The notes under the pieces: model-generated
Seen by the model: only the letters and a program-made list of their open reading frames with translations
Told to the model about the DNA's origin: nothing
The model's database searches: none
From: Kerstersia sp052103615
Lineage (GTDB): Bacteria; Pseudomonadota; Gammaproteobacteria; Burkholderiales; Burkholderiaceae_B
Direction of reading: 5' to 3'
Assembly: GCF_052103615.1 (NCBI RefSeq)
Contig: NZ_JBQEKA010000003.1
Location: forward strand, 55,669-119,668
DNA length: 64,000 nucleotides
Shown here: in pieces, positions 1-8,616 of the stretch
Position numbering within the stretch: the first letter of the stretch is position 1
How the letters are laid out: every line of letters begins with the position of its first letter
Translations under genes and position numbers: made by a program

Positions 1-427
1 CGGCATGCTGGCAGGCGCAACATCCGCATGGCAGCCATGCGAAACAGTGCAGGAAATCCGGCGCAAACGCCCGCAGGACAGCCGGGCCAGCCGCTGTAAA
101 CCCGATCAGGCTAGCATCCATGCGGGTAAAAGCCCATGGCGGCCATGCATCTGGTAAACCGCGGCGCAACCCATGACAGGAAAGCTCTGGCGAATGAGAA
201 TGCGTCTGCAACTGCAAAATGCCGCCAGGCGAACCCAAGCGTGGCGCGGCGCCGGGAACGCAAATTGCATGAAAACCATTTGATTTTCATGCAAAAAACC
301 AGAGAAAAGAGGGAATTTGCCAGGGCTGGCGGTGTCGGCCAAATGAGAATGGCCTATGCCTGATGTTGTTTAAATCAGACAAATCAGAAACCCGGCCATG
401 CAAGCCGGGCGAGGTGAGGCAAGCCTG
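1..427. other. Intergenic region with no supported gene
   Basis: No reading frame here has a recognisable protein, a good ribosome-binding site or family similarity. The only ordered structure I see is the strong inverted repeat at 265-294, listed separately. The upstream neighbour lies outside the window. Confidence 0.5.
265..294. promoter_or_regulatory. Perfect 11-bp inverted repeat, possible operator
   Basis: The arms TTGCATGAAAA (265-275) and TTTTCATGCAA (284-294) are perfect reverse complements separated by 8 bases. The hairpin is followed by A residues rather than T on the plus strand, and on the minus strand the T-run precedes it. It is therefore not an intrinsic terminator in either direction. 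A dyad protein-binding site is the simpler reading. The gene it would serve is not visible. Confidence 0.4.
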
Positions 428-670
428 TCAGGCCGCGACTTCCGGCACTCCAGCCGGCGGGATGGGCTGCGCCGCGCCGACCGGCAACGCGACCGTCGCC
501 ACGGTGTGGCATGCGCCGCCAGGCAAATAGGAGCAAGCGCTCTCAGCGCAACGGCCACAGCAACTGGCCACGCCAAGCTCATATTGGAGATCATCGAGCG
601 TCGCGGCGCCGGAATCGACGCAGGCGCGAACCTGGCGCTCAGTGACAGCGTTACAAATACAAATGTACAT
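428..670 (-). CDS. bfd: Bacterioferritin-associated ferredoxin (Bfd)
   Basis: An 80-residue [2Fe-2S] protein that reduces ferric iron stored in bacterioferritin so that it can be released. The Bfd-type ligand pattern is complete: Cys4 and Cys6 in the N-terminal YICICN segment and Cys38 and Cys41 in the CCGRC segment. The start was chosen at 670 because the family begins MYVCxC. An in-frame extension to 706 adds residues without family likeness. No Shine-Dalgarno sequence precedes the ATG; instead a good promoter sits directly upstream (678-706), so the message may be leaderless. The Ala/Pro-rich C-terminal tail is beyond the conserved fold. No bacterioferritin gene is adjacent in the window. 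Confidence 0.85.
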   Translation of the reverse strand: MYICICNAVTERQVRACVDSGAATLDDLQYELGVASCCGRCAESACSYLPGGACHTVATVALPVGAAQPIPPAGVPEVAA

Positions 671-677
671 GAGACTA

Positions 678-706
678 ATTATCGGGAAAGTCCATGTCAT
701 ATGCAA
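678..706 (-). promoter_or_regulatory. Sigma-70-like promoter of bfd, probably giving a leaderless mRNA
   Basis: Read on the minus strand there is a -35 hexamer TTGCAT (701-706), a 17-base spacer and a -10 hexamer GATAAT (678-683). Only 7 bases separate the -10 box from the bfd ATG at 670, so transcription would begin at or next to the start codon. The GATAAT also resembles half of a Fur box, but I cannot see a complete Fur site. Confidence 0.45.
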
Positions 707-800
707 GTGGATTTCCCCTATAAAAACACCGGGTTTTCCCGACGCCCCAGGCGGCTGCGCGGCAGGCTGGGCGCGGCCTGGCAGACAGAAGCAGCGCTTC

Positions 801-1997
801 CTAGCGCGTGCGCCGGTAAGGCCCGGGGCCGTGCGGCAGGTAGCGCCAGAACACGGCTGCGGCAGCCAAACCCAAAGCTCCGACGGTGAACGTGCCCACG
901 GCCAGCGAAATGGCGCCTGTCAGCGCGGACAACAGCAGCGGGCCGGCGCTGGAACCGACATCGGAAACCAGCCGCCATAGCCCCAGGAAGTGATGCCGCC
1001 CTTGCGCCGGCGCCGCATCGGCCGCCAGCGTCATGATGATGCCCGAGCTGATGCCATTGCCAAACCCCAGCATCAGGGCTGCCGCCATAAATGAAATCAC
1101 GCCTGAGGCGAAAGGCATCAGCATCAGGCTGGCGCCCATCAAAATGACCGAAGGCACAGCCACCCACACGCGGCCGTGCCGGTCCATGACCTTGCCCGCA
1201 TGATAGAAAACCGCCATATCCAGGGCCGCCACCAGGCCGTAAATCACGGAAATGGCGACGGAATCCAGGCCCAGCTGCTCCGCCCACAAGGGCAGCACGA
1301 CCTGGCGTGTAGCGCGCAGCACGCTGATCAGCAGCACGCCAATACCCAGGGTCAGGAACACACTGGCATGCGAACGCGCAATGGACGCCAGCGACACCTT
1401 GCCCCCGCCTACCGTCGCCAAGGGCGCGGGCAGTTCCAGCTCCGGCACTTTGTAGGCCAGCACGCCGGCGCCCAGCATGGCGATCAATGCCAATAGATAG
1501 GCCCCAGGCAAATCCATCAGCGCAATCAGGCCTGCCCCGGCAAACGGCCCCACGAACGCGCCTATGCGGGCGGTTCCGCCCAGCACGGACATGGCGCGGG
1601 CGCGCATTGCCAGCGGCACCGCCTGCACCAGATAGCTCTGCCTGGCCAGCTGAAACACCGAGGCCGCCGCGCCGACCAGCAACGTGGCCACGGCCAGCAT
1701 CCAGACCGTATGCGCCACCATGGCAATCAACATGGCCACGGCGCTCAGCAGCGATGCCCCGACCATGGCGCGCCGCTCGCCATAACGATTGACCAGCAGT
1801 GCCGCGGGAATATTGCTCACCAGCGAGCCCAGGCCGATCAAGGCAGCCACCAGCCCTGCCACGGCATAGGACGCCCCCAGCCCGCGCACGCTCAATGCGA
1901 TCACCGGCGTCACGGCTCCAATGCCAACACCGAACAAGACGGACGGCCCGTAGGCCGCCACTGCAATCTTGCGCAAACTGAAAGAAGAATCGTCCAT
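801..1997 (-). CDS. MFS transporter
   Basis: A 398-residue major facilitator superfamily permease of the inner membrane. Hydrophobic segments alternate with short loops along the whole length, consistent with 12 transmembrane helices. A loop reading VNRYGERRAM between helices 2 and 3 fits the MFS motif A region. The start at 1997 (MDDSSFSLRK) was preferred over an in-frame ATG at 2027 that would overlap the rpoN stop; a GAGGG sequence precedes it. The gene follows rpoN on the same strand with only a short gap, so co-transcription is possible. The substrate cannot be read from the sequence; drug or metabolite efflux is typical of this size class. Confidence 0.8.
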   Translation of the reverse strand: MDDSSFSLRKIAVAAYGPSVLFGVGIGAVTPVIALSVRGLGASYAVAGLVAALIGLGSLVSNIPAALLVNRYGERRAMVGASLLSAVAMLIAMVAHTVWMLAVATLLVGAAASVFQLARQSYLVQAVPLAMRARAMSVLGGTARIGAFVGPFAGAGLIALMDLPGAYLLALIAMLGAGVLAYKVPELELPAPLATVGGGKVSLASIARSHASVFLTLGIGVLLISVLRATRQVVLPLWAEQLGLDSVAISVIYGLVAALDMAVFYHAGKVMDRHGRVWVAVPSVILMGASLMLMPFASGVISFMAAALMLGFGNGISSGIIMTLAADAAPAQGRHHFLGLWRLVSDVGSSAGPLLLSALTGAISLAVGTFTVGALGLAAAAVFWRYLPHGPGPYRRTR

Positions 1998-2020
1998 GTG
2001 CCAGCTATTACCCTCGGGCG

Positions 2021-3406
2021 TTAACAATCATCCATACGCAACAAGGCCATGGCTTTACGCTGCGAGGCCGTCGGCACCCGCATCCCTTCCCGGTATTTTG
2101 CCACTGTCCGGCGCGCCAGCTCCACACCCCGCTCGGCCAGCTTGTTCATCAGCTGGCTGTCGGACAGGGGCTTGCGCGGGTCTTCCTGTTCCAGCATCTC
2201 GCGCATCATCGCCTGGATGGAAGCGGCTGACGCCGACTCGCCGTCGGCCGCAGGCACGGCAGTACTGAAGAAGCGCTTGAGTTCCAGCGTGCCATGCGGC
2301 GTGGCCATATACTTGCCCGCCGTCGCCCGTGACACCGTGGACTCATGCAGGCCCAGGGCTTCCGCAATTTCGCGCAGCACCATGGGCCGCAAAGCCACCA
2401 TGCCCGAATCAAAAAAGGCCTGCTGGCGCGCCACGATTTCGGCAGCGACCCGCAACAGGGTTTCGAAACGCTGCGCCACCTGACGAATCAGCCAGCGGGC
2501 CTGCTGCACATGGGCCTGCAAACCTTCATAGCTGCCCCGCGGCTCCTGGCCCAGGGCCTGCACATAGGCATCATTTACGCTCAAGCGCGGCATCAGCTCG
2601 CCATTGAGCCGGGCGCGCCAGGTTTTGCCGCTACGGTATGCAATCACATCCGGCACGGCGTAATCCGCCACCGGCACTGTCCACGCCCGGCCTGGATACG
2701 GATCCAGCCGCCGGATCAAGGCATGCGCCAAACGCACCTCGGCCGGTGAACACTTAAGTTCTTCGCACAGATAGGCCAAGCGGCCAGCCGCCAGAGCCTC
2801 CAGGTGCCTGTCGCACAAGCGGCGCGCCACGGCCACAATGGCAGGGTCACGCGCTTCGGGCCAGATCGCCGGGTCCGGCCTGCGCAATTGCAGCAGCAGG
2901 CACTCCTTCATGTTCCGCGCCGCAATCCCTGCCGGCTCCATGTTCTGCAGCAAGGCCAAGGCCGCATCCAGCTCGCCCTGCTCCACCTCCAGCGATACCG
3001 GCAGATACGCCAGGATGTCTTCAAAACTGGCGGCCAGGTAGCCGTTGTCATCCAGCTCGTCGATCAGAACTGTTATCAGCGCCACATCACGGCGGCTGGC
3101 ACGGGTACAGGTGATCTGGGCCAGCAGATGCTCGCGCAACGAAGGCGTGGCTGCCGCTTCGGGAAAAAAATCATCATCCCCATCGTGCCGCGTGCCCGAA
3201 GCGCCGGAAAAGAGCTCGTCCGGCGCCTCGCCTTCGCTGGCGGGTTCCGGCGCTTCCAATTCCAGCACTGGGTTTTCATTCAGTACCTGCGCGATTTCCT
3301 GCTGCAAATCCAGCGACGACAGTTGCAAGAGGCGCAAGGCCTGTTGCAACTGTGGCGTCAGCACCAACTGCTGACTTTGGCGAATTTCCAGCGCGGGTCG
3401 TATCAT
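2021..3406 (-). CDS. rpoN: RNA polymerase sigma-54 factor
   Basis: A 461-residue sigma-54 factor, which directs RNA polymerase to -24/-12 promoters activated by enhancer-binding ATPases. The N-terminal Gln-rich region I (SQQLVLTPQLQQALRLLQLS) interacts with activators. An acidic region II follows, then the core-binding domain, the helix-turn-helix, and the RpoN box ARRTVAKYRE near the C-terminus that reads the -24 element. Length is close to the E. coli protein (477). Several in-frame ATGs occur between 3406 and 3439. The one giving MIRPALEIRQ best matches the family N-terminus, but 3439 remains possible. It is divergent from the small membrane protein at 3438 and is not in the usual lptB-rpoN-hpf setting within this window. 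Confidence 0.93.
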   Translation of the reverse strand: MIRPALEIRQSQQLVLTPQLQQALRLLQLSSLDLQQEIAQVLNENPVLELEAPEPASEGEAPDELFSGASGTRHDGDDDFFPEAAATPSLREHLLAQITCTRASRRDVALITVLIDELDDNGYLAASFEDILAYLPVSLEVEQGELDAALALLQNMEPAGIAARNMKECLLLQLRRPDPAIWPEARDPAIVAVARRLCDRHLEALAAGRLAYLCEELKCSPAEVRLAHALIRRLDPYPGRAWTVPVADYAVPDVIAYRSGKTWRARLNGELMPRLSVNDAYVQALGQEPRGSYEGLQAHVQQARWLIRQVAQRFETLLRVAAEIVARQQAFFDSGMVALRPMVLREIAEALGLHESTVSRATAGKYMATPHGTLELKRFFSTAVPAADGESASAASIQAMMREMLEQEDPRKPLSDSQLMNKLAERGVELARRTVAKYREGMRVPTASQRKAMALLRMDDC

Positions 3407-3437
3407 GGGAACCATATTTTGCACCATAAGACCCGCC

Positions 3438-4046
3438 ATGACTGCATCCAGCCAATATGATCTACAAGTGTTGAATAATTATCTGCGCGCCAAAGCACAG
3501 CCTGCGCTACTGCGCGATGGAGGAATAATCGTTGTTGCCGCCCTGGCCTGGCTATGGGTTTGCTGGCAAGGCCTGTCATACGGCCTGGCCCAGCGTTATG
3601 AGTTTCTTGCCAAGTTCAGCGCCAATGCTCAGGATATGGCTTTGCGCAGCGGCCCCTATGTCTGGTGGACGCTGGCAGCATTGTTGAGCCTGGGAGTCTT
3701 GTCCCTGCTGCGCGCCTGGGCGCGTGAGAAAATCAACCGTCATTGGGAAAAAATTGTACCGCCAGGCGAATTGGCGCCCTTATGCCGCGACCTGTCCAGC
3801 GATGGCCGCGCAGTCCTGGACTGGGTTTGGCAAGACAGGGATATGCCACTGGCATTGGGCGACCTGAAACGCACCGTCGCGGAATTGGCCAGCGGCAGAA
3901 TTGAAAAATTCCATATTGCCCGGGAACAGAGCGCTACCTTGGCCGCCGCAATGAAACCGGCAGTCGAACCGGCGGCCGCCACGCCCGCCAATCTGAGTTC
4001 GCCATTCAAACCGCAGCGGCAGGAACCGCGTCTGCAAACAGAATGA
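3438..4046 (+). CDS. Predicted inner-membrane protein of unknown function
   Basis: A 202-residue protein starting MTASSQYDLQ. Two hydrophobic helices (about residues 30-47 and 75-92) separated by a short polar loop are followed by a soluble C-terminal half, with an Ala/Pro-rich tail. I recognise no domain. The gene is divergent from rpoN and the start codons almost abut, so both promoters must lie inside one or the other coding region or be very compact. An in-frame ATG at 3405 would overlap rpoN further and was not chosen. Confidence 0.55.
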   Translation: MTASSQYDLQVLNNYLRAKAQPALLRDGGIIVVAALAWLWVCWQGLSYGLAQRYEFLAKFSANAQDMALRSGPYVWWTLAALLSLGVLSLLRAWAREKINRHWEKIVPPGELAPLCRDLSSDGRAVLDWVWQDRDMPLALGDLKRTVAELASGRIEKFHIAREQSATLAAAMKPAVEPAAATPANLSSPFKPQRQEPRLQTE

Positions 4047-4112
4047 CAACCCGCCGGCATTTTCCGCATTACCCGGGCGCATTGCCCGGATAATGCGGGA
4101 ACCGGCACAGGA

Positions 4113-4688
4113 TCAGGCCGCGCTCGCGACTGAAACTGGCTGGCGCGCGCGAATCAGTGCGAATGCGCAGCGGTGCGCCACATCGGCAGCCGCAGGCTCG
4201 CGATGAATCGCCATTGCCGCCATTGCGCCTTCATAACAAAGCGTCAATTCGTTTGCCAGCGCCTCGGCATCATCCGTCAGGCTGACAACCAATTCCGTAA
4301 ACATCTGCTGCAACCAGCTGCGGTACTCACGCGCCACCGCCAGCACAGGCGCGCAGCCTTCATTTTCCGCCACGGCCAGCAGAAAGGCACAGCCCCGGTA
4401 TTCCGTGCGCGCGCCCATTTCCTGCAGAATGCGGTAGGGCAACACGGCTTTTTCTGCCGGATCCTGCTGCTCGTTTTCCAGCACATGCTCACGCAGATAT
4501 TGCGTAATCCTTTCGTACCGATCCCTCAGATACGCAACCACCAATGCTTCCTTGGTCGCGAAATGCCGGTACAACGTCGCCTTGGCAATACCTGCCTCGG
4601 CAATGATGCGATCCACGCCCACGGCCCGAATGCCCTCGGCATAAAACAAACTGCCCGCGACTTCAATAATGTGTGCGCGCATATCCAT
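4113..4688 (-). CDS. TetR/AcrR family transcriptional regulator
   Basis: A 191-residue one-component repressor. The N-terminal helix-turn-helix is clear: AGSLFYAEGIRAVGVDRI, then AEAGIAKATLYRHFATKEALV, the TetR signature with the recognition helix ending in LYRHF. The C-terminal ligand-binding part is helical and not diagnostic. The start at 4688 was chosen because AGGGG lies 7 bases upstream; an in-frame ATG at 4778 has no such signal. It stands alone between a converging membrane protein and a long intergenic stretch, so its target is unknown. Confidence 0.85.
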   Translation of the reverse strand: MDMRAHIIEVAGSLFYAEGIRAVGVDRIIAEAGIAKATLYRHFATKEALVVAYLRDRYERITQYLREHVLENEQQDPAEKAVLPYRILQEMGARTEYRGCAFLLAVAENEGCAPVLAVAREYRSWLQQMFTELVVSLTDDAEALANELTLCYEGAMAAMAIHREPAAADVAHRCAFALIRARQPVSVASAA

Positions 4689-5560
4689 ATCAGATCCCCT
4701 ACGGCCAACTTCGAAATGACTACGGTCATCTCTCAGGCCAGACAACAAAGTCCAACGCGAATGGCAAACATTGAACATACCCTGCCTAACAGAGTACGGC
4801 TGTCACTACCGTTCACAGGTTCAATGCTATCAAATAATAATTCGCCTGGTTTTAACACCAATGCATTAGATCGCATCATGCCGCATAGCAAAAGAAATTC
4901 CAACCCCTACGAAAGGCGAAGCTCCCGGGGATTTTTCATAGAATTTCAGAAAATTCACGAACCTAGACGGACAACAACCGGATAATTACGCATATTTTCC
5001 ATCATTTGTAATCCGCAACGCCAATATCCGGATTTACCCCAAAAAAACCGACATTATTTGAAGCTGAAAAATCAGCATTTTTGCCATACCCAGCCATGTC
5101 AATCCCGAAACCAAGGTATTCACCAATGGCAGGCGCGGCGTGCTGCTATCACACTTATTTGCTTCTCCCTGCCAATCGCTGGCCAATTAGTCCTACAAAT
5201 AGCCCGGCGGAGATAGGTTCATTTACGTTGTTGTAACAGTTCAATCCCTGCTCGCAGATCGTGCAGGCGCAGATCACAATGCCGATCTCATTACAGTTTT
5301 TTTTAATAAACGGCCATTTATTTTCTTATATCTGAAATAACCGATAATCCCTCTATCAGTTCAAAACCTGAATACAACTCACAGGTCAACCTTGCCAGTT
5401 ATGGCAATACAAAATGGCCCGCCCCCCAGGCCTTGCAAGCGGCGGCTGCCATGGCCTGGTTGTCAGAAGCCGACACCGCCGCGCCCAAACTCAAATGGGA
5501 ATCGCCCGGCGGCATGTATACATTGACTTTTCATACCAGACATGTTGGACTATAGGAACT
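4689..5560. other. Long intergenic stretch, AT-richer than its surroundings
   Basis: About 870 bases with no supported gene. From roughly 4800 to 5400 the sequence is visibly poorer in G+C than neighbouring genes. A small hairpin GCTGA-AAAA-TCAGC followed by ATTTTT (5063-5082), and a T8 run at 5297-5304 preceded by AGATC/GATCT arms, look like weak plus-strand terminators with no annotated gene before them. A small RNA or a decayed gene could explain this, but I cannot define ends. Confidence 0.35.
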
Positions 5561-5701
5561 ATGGCCAATCTGTCGAACCCCTCTCTCGACTTCCACGCAA
5601 GCATTTCTGCTCTGCGCGCTGGCCTGCGCCTGTCTATTGGCGCCTCCATTGCCTCGCTGCAAATTCAATCGCTACTACTACCGATCGGTTGCCGAGCCTA
5701 G
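5561..5701 (+). CDS. Candidate leucine leader peptide upstream of leuA
   Basis: A 46-codon reading frame preceded by AGGA and starting at 5561. Near its end it carries three consecutive CTA leucine codons (5674-5682) and it stops at 5701, 157 bases before leuA. CTA is rare in this GC-rich genome and is not used elsewhere in the peptide. The enterobacterial leu leader peptide also has a run of Leu codons including CTA. Further Leu codons are scattered upstream. Downstream are hairpins at 5687-5724 and 5777-5796, but no hairpin-plus-U-tract terminator is visible. The mechanism (classical attenuation, Rho-dependent or translational) is therefore open. Confidence 0.4.
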   Translation: MANLSNPSLDFHASISALRAGLRLSIGASIASLQIQSLLLPIGCRA

Positions 5702-5724
5702 TGCTCAGTGGCAGTTCGGCAGCC
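5687..5724 (+). promoter_or_regulatory. Possible pause hairpin immediately after the Leu codons
   Basis: GGTTGCCG (5687-5694) can pair with CGGCAGCC (5717-5724) with one G-U wobble, leaving a 22-base loop that contains the leader stop codon. The position, directly after the CTA run, is where an attenuator pause structure would lie. Pairing was done by eye only. Confidence 0.3.
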
Positions 5725-5776
5725 TGTCGCCACGCCTATACCCGTTCCCCGTTCAATGCCGCCGGCAAAACCGGCA

Positions 5777-5796
5777 CCCATGACCCCGGTCATGGG
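5777..5796 (+). promoter_or_regulatory. Stable hairpin in the leuA 5' untranslated region
   Basis: CCCATGACC (5777-5785) pairs perfectly with GGTCATGGG (5788-5796). Without at least one terminal pair opening the loop would be only two bases. Directly before it is a second small hairpin, GCCGG-CAAAA-CCGGC (5761-5775). Neither is followed by a T-run, so these are not simple terminators. They lie about 60 bases ahead of the leuA ribosome-binding site AAAGGTG. Confidence 0.4.
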
Positions 5797-5857
5797 CGGG
5801 AGCCAGGCCGTGATTCAAATACCCCCAGCGGCTGACTCCTTGATCCAAAGGTGCATC

Positions 5858-7558
5858 ATGCTTGCCAATCCTTCTACCAAGTACCGTCCCTTCGTCCCGT
5901 TTACGCGTGATTTTTCCGAGCGCACCTGGCCCAGCCGCCGCATCGAGCAAGCACCGATCTGGATGAGTACCGACCTGCGAGACGGCAACCAGGCCCTGAT
6001 CGAACCCATGAGCGTGGAACGCAAGCTGCGGTTCTTCGACCAGCTCATCAAAATTGGTTTCAAGGAAATCGAAGTCGGCTTTCCGTCCGCGTCGCAAACC
6101 GATTTCGACTTCGTGCGCAAGCTCATCGACGAAAAGCGTATCCCGGACGATGTGCGCATCATCGTTCTGACCCAATCGCGCCAGGATCTGATCGAACGCA
6201 CGGCCGAAGCCGCTGCGGGCGCCAAACAGGCCATCATTCACCTGTATAACGCCTGCGCACCGGCCTTCCGCAAAATCGTCTTCAAGATGTCGCCCGAAGA
6301 AGTGCGCGACCTCGCCGTGCGCGGCACGCAATGGGTCATGGAAGCCCAGGCCAAGCATCCCCAGACCCAGTGGGGCTACGAATACTCGCCCGAAGTCTTC
6401 AGCACGACCGAGCCCGAAGTAGCACTGATGGTGGCCGATGCCGTGGCGCGCACCTGGGATGCCACCCCCGCGAAGAAGCTGATCCTGAACCTGCCCGCGA
6501 CGGTTGAAGCGACCACGCCCAATCTGTACGCCGACCAGATCGAATGGATGCACCGCAACCTGGAACGCCGCGACAGCATCGTGCTGAGCGTCCACCCGCA
6601 CAACGACCGCGGCACGGCAGTGGCCGCCGCCGAATTTGCCGTGATGGCTGGCGCCGACCGCATCGAAGGCTGCCTGTTCGGCAGCGGTGAGCGTACCGGC
6701 AACGTCGATCTGGTGACGCTCGCGCTGAATCTGTATTCCCAAGGCGTGCATCCGGGCCTGGACTTCTCCGATATTGATGAAGTCCGCCGCTGTGCCGAAT
6801 ACTGCAATCAATTGCCGGTACACCCGCGCCACCCCTATGCGGGCGACCTCGTCTTCACGGCCTTTTCAGGTTCACACCAGGACGCCATCAAGAAGGGCTT
6901 TGCCGTCCAGCAAGCCGATGCGCTCTGGGAAGTACCCTACCTGCCTATCGACCCGGCCGACGTTGGCCGCAGCTACGACGCGATCATTCGGGTCAACAGC
7001 CAATCGGGCAAGGGCGGTGTTTCCTACCTGCTGGAAAACGACCACGGCCTGGTATTGCCGCGCCGCCTGCAGATCGAATTCAGCCGCGCCATCCAGCATG
7101 TGACCGACACGACCGGCAAGGAAGTGACGGCGGAAGACGTGTATGACGTGTTCAGCCGGGAATACCTGGACCGCACCAAGCCCTGGCAGCTCGTGCGCCA
7201 CCGCATCGAAGGCGATCCGACCCAGGAAGAAAAGCGCCACTTCCGCGTGGAAGCCGTGCTGGAACATGATGGCGAAACGCGCACCGTGAGCGGCGAAGGC
7301 GAAGGCGCCATCACCGCCTTTGTGGCCGCGCTGGGCCTGCCGGTGCGCATCATGGACTACCACGAACACGCCATCGGCACCGGCACGGATACCCGCGCCG
7401 CCTGCTATGTGGAAGTGCGTCTGGGCGAATCGCAAACCCGCTTCGGCGTCGGCATTCACCGTGACATCGTGACGGCCTCGTTCCTGGCCGTGCTGGGCGC
7501 GGTCAATCGCCACCTGTCGGAAAACCCTGAGCTCGCCGCCACCGCCAACGCGAACTGA
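5858..7558 (+). CDS. leuA: 2-isopropylmalate synthase
   Basis: A 566-residue enzyme condensing acetyl-CoA with 2-oxoisovalerate, the first committed step of leucine synthesis. It belongs to the long (yeast/actinobacterial-like) LeuA type: the N-terminus reads NPSTKYRPF and then a TIM barrel begins with STDLRDGNQA (Asp39, Asp42 region, divalent metal and catalytic motif). The HPHNDRGT segment supplies further metal ligands. The C-terminal third is the LeuA allosteric domain responsible for leucine feedback inhibition. The start at 5858 is set by AAAGGTG five bases upstream and by the family N-terminus; an in-frame ATG at 5708 adds a Pro-rich stretch not typical of LeuA. Probably controlled through the leader at 5561-5701. 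Confidence 0.95.
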   Translation: MLANPSTKYRPFVPFTRDFSERTWPSRRIEQAPIWMSTDLRDGNQALIEPMSVERKLRFFDQLIKIGFKEIEVGFPSASQTDFDFVRKLIDEKRIPDDVRIIVLTQSRQDLIERTAEAAAGAKQAIIHLYNACAPAFRKIVFKMSPEEVRDLAVRGTQWVMEAQAKHPQTQWGYEYSPEVFSTTEPEVALMVADAVARTWDATPAKKLILNLPATVEATTPNLYADQIEWMHRNLERRDSIVLSVHPHNDRGTAVAAAEFAVMAGADRIEGCLFGSGERTGNVDLVTLALNLYSQGVHPGLDFSDIDEVRRCAEYCNQLPVHPRHPYAGDLVFTAFSGSHQDAIKKGFAVQQADALWEVPYLPIDPADVGRSYDAIIRVNSQSGKGGVSYLLENDHGLVLPRRLQIEFSRAIQHVTDTTGKEVTAEDVYDVFSREYLDRTKPWQLVRHRIEGDPTQEEKRHFRVEAVLEHDGETRTVSGEGEGAITAFVAALGLPVRIMDYHEHAIGTGTDTRAACYVEVRLGESQTRFGVGIHRDIVTASFLAVLGAVNRHLSENPELAATANAN

Positions 7559-7854
7559 GCCAGCCCCTGATTTCCTTGGAAGACTGAAGGGCGGCCACCG
7601 CCGCCCGCCGGAGCCCTGGTGCTAACCGCGCCAGATCCGCTCCTTGCGCGCAAACCTGGCGGCAGCCAGGCGCGCGGCGGCCTGCCGGCCTATTCCGGCA
7701 AGCCGACCGGCACCGGCCACAAGCCAGCCACCGGCACGGAGAAACCTGCTTCACCCTCTATCCTGGCACGGCGCCAGGCGCCAGCCCGCGCCATGCGGGC
7801 CATCACAGTACCGTAGCGGTGCCATGCGGCGCCAGACGCGATGCCGGTCAGGCA
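7559..7854. other. Convergent intergenic region
   Basis: Lies between the ends of leuA (plus) and the EthD-like gene (minus). A GC-rich inverted repeat GGGCGG/CCGCCC follows leuA at 7588-7605 without a T-run, so termination here is probably Rho-dependent. No gene seen. Confidence 0.4.
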
Positions 7855-8529
7855 TCAATCCTGCGGCAAGCCTGCCGTGCGCCTATCCAGCGCGTGGCAC
7901 AGCGCGAATTGCTCCGGCTCCCCATCCTTCCAGGCGTCCCCCAACTTTGCCACCGCATAGCGGGCAGCAGCGGCCAGGGCCTCCGGCGCCACCGCTTCAA
8001 TCACCAGCAGAGCATCGAACGCGCCGTCATTGCCGCCGCGCATGGCCTTTTCCTCGGTCGGCACATTCGTGACGTCCGGATCGACCTGCATGATCCAGGC
8101 CGCGCTTATGGCGTCCATCGCCACCAGCTCGTTGACCAGCACATGCGGGTTCACCGTCAGGGCCGGCAGCGTGAAACGCATGGGGCTGATGACGCCACCG
8201 CGCCCCTGGCCGGCATGCACCAGCACCCGGCCGCCGCCCCGGCGGAAATTGCCCAGGGTAGGCATCACGCGTTGTGACCAGGGGGTAGGAGCGTTCTGGC
8301 GCGCCATATAGGATGGCCCGGCCAGCACATCGGGCGCTTGCAGCTCATACAACACACAGTAGCGCCGCAAACCGGCATCCAGACAACGGAACAGACGCCC
8401 GGCAATAAAGCCGTCCACGCCCACCCGCTCGGCCATGTGTTCGCGCGTCAGCCAATGGCGGTAGTCTGTTTCCGTTTGCGCCGCCAGATCACTCCAGATG
8501 GCCAGCACGCCCTGGGTACGTTGATTCAT
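7855..8529 (-). CDS. EthD-like dimeric alpha-beta barrel protein, function unknown
   Basis: A 224-residue soluble protein. The N-terminal half (VLAIWSDLAAQTETDYRHWLTREHMAERV, then a YCVLYEL strand) has the strand-helix rhythm and charged helix of small EthD/ferredoxin-like barrels. A second, weaker copy may fill the C-terminal half. I do not recognise a characterised member. The start at 8529 is preceded by GGAGACA, the same initiation signal used by the transporter genes upstream, so it is probably the last gene of the tripartite tricarboxylate transport operon and may act on the imported compound. That role is inference. Confidence 0.5.
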   Translation of the reverse strand: MNQRTQGVLAIWSDLAAQTETDYRHWLTREHMAERVGVDGFIAGRLFRCLDAGLRRYCVLYELQAPDVLAGPSYMARQNAPTPWSQRVMPTLGNFRRGGGRVLVHAGQGRGGVISPMRFTLPALTVNPHVLVNELVAMDAISAAWIMQVDPDVTNVPTEEKAMRGGNDGAFDALLVIEAVAPEALAAAARYAVAKLGDAWKDGEPEQFALCHALDRRTAGLPQD

Positions 8530-8549
8530 GTATTGTCTCCATGGATAGT

Positions 8550-8579
8550 CGGCGGCCACAGCGGCCCGCCGTTTTTTTT
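8550..8579 (+). terminator. Intrinsic terminator facing plus strand (antisense to the operon)
   Basis: CGGCGG (8550-8555) and CCGCCG (8566-8571) form a GC-rich stem followed by eight T. It points along the plus strand although flanking genes are on the minus strand, so it would stop antisense transcription. Confidence 0.5.
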
Positions 8580-8616
8580 ATTCCCTGAAATCATAGGCTA
8601 CCCCCAGGGCCATGGA

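Noticed and set aside
671..690. Fur box before bfd
   Set aside because: Only a single GATAAT half-site; it is better explained as the -10 box.
5223..5236. TTACGTTGTTGTAA resembling the MerR operator
   Set aside because: Two mismatches in one arm destroy the symmetry, and no promoter or related gene is adjacent. Probably chance.
5753..6832. A 359-codon open frame antisense to leuA
   Set aside because: Shadow of the leuA reading frame in GC-rich DNA; no family likeness.
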